From NCBI GenBank assembly GCA_018644785.1, contig JABGPV010000234.1, positions 1 to 7,928 of the forward strand: a stretch of DNA of 7,928 bases, written 5' to 3'. A program made the translations under genes and the position numbers. The notes under the pieces are model-generated. The model saw only the letters and a list, made by a program, of their open reading frames with translations, did no database searches and was not told the origin of the DNA. Shown here one piece after another: positions 5,259 to 7,928 of the stretch. The stretch is from Deltaproteobacteria bacterium (GTDB lineage Bacteria > Desulfobacterota > DSM-4660 > Desulfatiglandales > Desulfatiglandaceae). Every line of letters begins with the position of its first letter. Position 1 is the first letter of the stretch.

Positions 5259-7373
5259 CTATGAAAAAAACGTCTTCCCCTTTTTAGCCATGTCCTTCAG
5301 GATTCCTGCCGGCGCATAATGGGCATAGCCCCCTTGTGCCAGATCTTCCAGATCCTTTACCAGCGTCTCCATGCCAAGGCTGTCCGCATAGTGAAAAAGG
5401 CCTCCGAGAAACGGCGGAAACCCCAGCCCCAGAACCGCCCCCACATCCCCGTCTTCGGGGGAGGCGATCACATCCTCCTCAAGGCATCCGGCTGCTTCGT
5501 TGACCTTTGCCAGGACCAGCCTTTCTCGAATTTTCTGAGTGTCCGCGCTACCCTGCTTCATTCCACGCACATATTGATTGACTTCCCGGTTCGGTTTTTT
5601 TCGGCCTTTTTTCCCCTCGGGGTAGGTATAAAACCCCCGGCCGTTTTTCCGTCCCAAAAACCCCGCCTCCACAAGCAGCTCAAGGGCCCCGGGCGGCTCG
5701 GGCCATCTCTCGCCCATGGCCCCGGCCATGAAACGGACCACCCGGTTCACCACATCCAGACCCATTTCATCCATGAGGGCCATGGGGCCGGAGGCATATC
5801 CGAAATCCCTCATGGCCACATCAATTTTCTCCATGGCAGTGCCTTCACCGAGCAATAACAGGGCCTCGTGAAGATACCGGCAGAGAATTCTTGTGGTGTA
5901 AAAACCGGGGCGGTCCTTGACTTGGATGACGGTTTTCCCTTGCGCATGGGCAAACCCGTGCGCTGTATGCAAAGCCCAATCTGCGGCGCTCTCCGGTGCG
6001 ATCAGCTCCACCAGGGGTGTCTTGTGCACGGGGGAAAAGTAGTGCATGCCCACCACCCGCTCTTTGTGATGCGCGTGGGCCGCGATCCGGGAGACGGGCA
6101 GAAAAGCGGTGTTGGAAGCAATTACGGTATCGCGTCTCACCAGGCCCTCAACCTCGGCCAATATCTTTTGTTTGAGTTCGAGATCCATGGAAGATGCTTC
6201 AATCACCAAATCAGATTCGGCCATATCACCCATTTCATGTGTTCCTGAAAAGCGCATTCGGCGTTCTTCGAGCGTTTCCGGAGTGATGGCTTCCGATTTC
6301 ACCTGTTTCTCCAGACCTGCCCGAATTTGCTCGCCGCATCGTTGAACGGTTTCCTCGGAAATGTCATGAACCATCACGGGATATGAACCGAGGGAAACAG
6401 AGGAAACCCCCGTACCCATGCTCCCCGCACCCACGATGCCCACCTGTTTTACGACCCGGGAGGATTCCAGTGAAATTGTTTTCATTTCCTGGCTGGCCAG
6501 AAAGAGCCACATCAGGGAACGGCTCTGGGGAGTCATGAGAAGCGGCCCGATATGGCTGATCTCTCGTTCCAGAGCCTGGTCCATGCCCTTTTTCACACCC
6601 AGTTCCACGCATTCCACAATTTTGAGGGGTCCAGGGTAGTTTCCTCTGGTTTTCGCCAGGACTTGCTTCCTCACCTTGTTGAAAAAGGCATTCCGAACCA
6701 CTGGAAGTTCAATCACCCTTTCAACCAGAGGTTTCCGCCTTTGAGGCCTTTTGAGCCTGCCCTCAATCAAATCCGCCACCCTTTCGAGGGCTTTCTCATA
6801 AACAGTCCCGGGAGACGTCACTTCATCCACCAACCCCAACCGAAGGGCCTTTTTCGCCCGGACCCGCCTTCCCGTGAGCATCATGTCCAGGCCCTTAATG
6901 AGTCCCACTCGCCCGGGCAGGCGCTGGGTTCCGCCGGCAGCGGGCAGAATCCCCAGTTGTACCTCCGGAAGTCCCAACACGGTGGCAGGGTGGTCGGAAG
7001 CCACAATGTAATGGCATGCCAGGACGACCTCCAGCCCGCCGCCCAGAGCGGCCCCGTTCACCGCGGCCACCACCGGTTTGTCGCCCCTCGAAAGCCGTGT
7101 GAGAATCCGGCTGTAGGCGCCGTCCAGCTCACAGACCAGATCCGGGTCATCGGCTTCGGCAAATAGCTTGATATCCGCCCCCGCGATAAAGGTATCGGGT
7201 TTGGCCGAACAGAAAACCATTCCCTTGACCGCTTCATCTTCCATGAGGGGCACGATCTTTTTCTCGAATTCGGTCAAGAGGTCCGGCGTCATGGTGTTTA
7301 CCGACCGTTCCGGGTCGTCAAAGGTTACTTTCACCACGCCTCTGTCGAGTATTTCCGTTTTTATTTCATCCAT
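5259..7373 (-). CDS. fadJ: FadJ-type fatty acid oxidation complex alpha subunit (enoyl-CoA hydratase / 3-hydroxyacyl-CoA dehydrogenase)
   Basis: A cytoplasmic bifunctional beta-oxidation enzyme that hydrates 2-enoyl-CoA and oxidises the resulting L-3-hydroxyacyl-CoA with NAD. Numbering from the ATG at 7373 (704 residues): the crotonase half has the oxyanion-hole segment FIAGADIK (62-69), GGGLE with catalytic Glu115, and LGLPEVQLGILP with catalytic Glu137. The dehydrogenase half begins at VGIVGAGSMG (311-320, NAD-binding glycine loop) and contains SNT (420-422) and MHYFSPVHKTPLVE with catalytic His444 and Glu456. The C-terminal helical domains follow, ending with DGDVGAVLGLGFPPFLGG. GNYPG and MTPQS segments favour FadJ over FadB. 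The helix after the glycine loop looks about two residues shorter than in E. coli FadJ as I recall it. The frame extends to a TTG at 7448, but the extra 25 residues are Ala-rich and non-conserved; neither start has a clear ribosome site. The thiolase partner (FadI) is not in the window. Confidence 0.93.
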   Translation of the reverse strand: MDEIKTEILDRGVVKVTFDDPERSVNTMTPDLLTEFEKKIVPLMEDEAVKGMVFCSAKPDTFIAGADIKLFAEADDPDLVCELDGAYSRILTRLSRGDKPVVAAVNGAALGGGLEVVLACHYIVASDHPATVLGLPEVQLGILPAAGGTQRLPGRVGLIKGLDMMLTGRRVRAKKALRLGLVDEVTSPGTVYEKALERVADLIEGRLKRPQRRKPLVERVIELPVVRNAFFNKVRKQVLAKTRGNYPGPLKIVECVELGVKKGMDQALEREISHIGPLLMTPQSRSLMWLFLASQEMKTISLESSRVVKQVGIVGAGSMGTGVSSVSLGSYPVMVHDISEETVQRCGEQIRAGLEKQVKSEAITPETLEERRMRFSGTHEMGDMAESDLVIEASSMDLELKQKILAEVEGLVRRDTVIASNTAFLPVSRIAAHAHHKERVVGMHYFSPVHKTPLVELIAPESAADWALHTAHGFAHAQGKTVIQVKDRPGFYTTRILCRYLHEALLLLGEGTAMEKIDVAMRDFGYASGPMALMDEMGLDVVNRVVRFMAGAMGERWPEPPGALELLVEAGFLGRKNGRGFYTYPEGKKGRKKPNREVNQYVRGMKQGSADTQKIRERLVLAKVNEAAGCLEEDVIASPEDGDVGAVLGLGFPPFLGGLFHYADSLGMETLVKDLEDLAQGGYAHYAPAGILKDMAKKGKTFFS

Positions 7374-7462
7374 GGTATTTTTTTTTGACCAATGGTTAAC
7401 AGCTGTTCCCACCGCAGCTGCTGTCCCCGGAATTACGGGCTTTTTCAAGTGGGGTTGCCATC

Positions 7463-7488
7463 GTATGATTCCAACGTATTATTCCATC
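7463..7488 (-). repeat. Two 13-bp tandem direct repeats in the fadJ leader
   Basis: On the minus strand GATGGAATAATAC (7488-7476) is followed directly by GTTGGAATCATAC (7475-7463), matching at 11 of 13 positions; a third, weaker unit may follow (7462-7450). The first unit contains most of the right arm of the adjacent palindrome, so the second supplies an additional half-site one helical turn or so away. Fits a multi-site operator; unproven. Confidence 0.45.
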
Positions 7489-7500
7489 AACTGATGGAAT
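7481..7500. promoter_or_regulatory. Operator-like palindrome at the fadJ promoter
   Basis: ATTCCATCA and TGATGGAAT are perfect 9-bp inverted arms separated by 2 nt. The element begins directly at the -10 region of the candidate fadJ promoter and covers the expected transcription start, the usual position for a repressor site. It does not match the fatty-acid regulator boxes I remember (FadR, PsrA), so the regulator is not named. The stem is A+T-rich with no U-tract, so a terminator is unlikely. Confidence 0.6.
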
Positions 7501-7531
7501 TATCAATAAAGTGACCTCCGGGAGTTGTCAA
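7499..7531 (-). promoter_or_regulatory. Candidate sigma-70 promoter of the fadJ-like gene
   Basis: A perfect TTGACA lies at 7531-7526 on the minus strand. The -10 is ambiguous: TATTGA at 7508-7503 has 17-nt spacing but matches 3/6, while GATAAT at 7504-7499 matches 5/6 but with 21-nt spacing. Either predicts a start within the palindrome at 7481-7500 and a leader of roughly 110-120 nt to the ATG at 7373. Confidence 0.5.
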
Positions 7532-7577
7532 GGAAAAAATATTTTAATGATGGGTTCAGTTGGCAGGAATGGGTGAT

Positions 7578-7928
7578 TCAGTGGATCATTTCCGTTATCT
7601 GATTCAAAACATCGGAAATGCTCACTCGATGCGAAGGATAAACCTGATCATTCTCGTGCTTATGATGAGGATAGGTAGCCATCTCTTTCCAATGAGGGCT
7701 ATTGTCCCATCTGAGAATTAGACTACCATCACTTTTCTGGCAATGGTAAGCATATTTCTGAAAATCTCTTGTATGCAGTTCTGTAACGTATAAAACAAGG
7801 TTTTCTTTGAGCGAAGCCTTTACCTTTATGAGTTTGATAGAGTCTTCATCAACGAGCTCAAGTACTTCAATACCCAGTACAATGGCCGATTGTCTGAGGG
7901 CGGAAATTATGTGATACAAAGCCTGAGG
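7578..7928 (-). CDS. TumE-family (DUF6516) putative toxin, 5' end outside window
   Basis: The frame is open from the window edge (7928) to a TGA at 7580-7578, about 117 residues visible. Upstream of a possible TTG at 7919 it continues without a stop, so the true start is probably a few codons beyond the window. The C-terminal half carries the features I associate with the TumE/DUF6516 toxin family: YAYHCQKSDGSLILRWDNSPH, then the His-rich YPHHKH motif, then a C-terminal helix (VSISDVLNQITEMIH). The N-terminal half reads as a short helix plus beta strands. Such proteins usually sit beside a small DNA-binding antitoxin. None is present downstream, where the fadJ promoter follows within 50-80 nt, so a partner would have to lie upstream outside the window. 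Its base composition is clearly lower in G+C than fadJ (two 60-base samples counted at 33% and 42%, against 67% in a fadJ sample), suggesting horizontal acquisition. Confidence 0.72.
   Translation of the reverse strand, partial: PQALYHIISALRQSAIVLGIEVLELVDEDSIKLIKVKASLKENLVLYVTELHTRDFQKYAYHCQKSDGSLILRWDNSPHWKEMATYPHHKHENDQVYPSHRVSISDVLNQITEMIH

Noticed and set aside
5319..7166. Several long plus-strand frames opposite fadJ (for example 5319-5858 and 6552-7166)
   Set aside because: All overlap the fully conserved FadJ coding sequence, show no domains and have shadow-like composition.
7374..7448. N-terminal 25-residue extension of FadJ from a TTG start
   Set aside because: FadJ homologues begin near MDEIKTEI; the extension is Ala/Lys-rich, not conserved-looking, and its TTG lacks a ribosome site.

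Overview
The window reads as ordinary chromosomal sequence from a bacterium, most likely a Desulfobacterota/deltaproteobacterial (sulfate-reducer-like) genome. That is an inference from the gene mix: a PilB/GspE ATPase with an MshEN domain, a B-box zinc-finger membrane protein, a CPWNxCTFC-type radical SAM protein, a FadJ-type beta-oxidation enzyme and a TumE/DUF6516 protein. No rRNA, tRNA, CRISPR array or insertion sequence was seen. Seven protein genes are supported, two of them cut by the window edges.

Layout, left to right. (1) 1-468 (+) is the 3' end of an unrecognised gene, convergent with the next. (2) 484-2712 (-) is a 742-residue PilB/GspE-family assembly ATPase that carries a complete response-regulator receiver domain at its C-terminus and starts at TTG. 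(3) A 267-bp divergent intergenic region holds candidate promoters in both directions. (4) 2980-3558 (+) is a zinc-finger/transmembrane/pseudopilin-like protein. (5) 3558-4010 (+) is a prepilin with a classic G|FTLVE processing site; its start overlaps the previous stop codon (TGATG). (6) 4020-5054 (-) is a radical SAM protein with a CX4CX2C cluster motif, convergent with the pilin at a 9-nt gap. (7) 5259-7373 (-) is a FadJ-type bifunctional enoyl-CoA hydratase/3-hydroxyacyl-CoA dehydrogenase, preceded by a TTGACA promoter directly abutting a 9-bp-arm palindrome. (8) 7578-7928 (-) is a partial TumE-family (DUF6516) putative toxin with much lower G+C than its neighbours.

The most interesting part is 484-4010, a compact divergent cluster that looks like a signal-controlled type IV pilus/type II secretion-like module. 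The motor ATPase has an N-terminal c-di-GMP-binding-type (MshEN) domain and a C-terminal phospho-receiver domain. Across the promoter region lie a pilin and a membrane protein that joins a cytosolic zinc finger to a pseudopilin-like extracytoplasmic domain. The receiver fusion, the degenerate second MshEN motif and the zinc-finger protein suggest that assembly may be gated by two signals; this functional link is inference. The fadJ and radical SAM genes look like separate metabolic units, and the TumE gene is probably an accessory acquisition. None of the intergenic gaps exceeds 300 bases.
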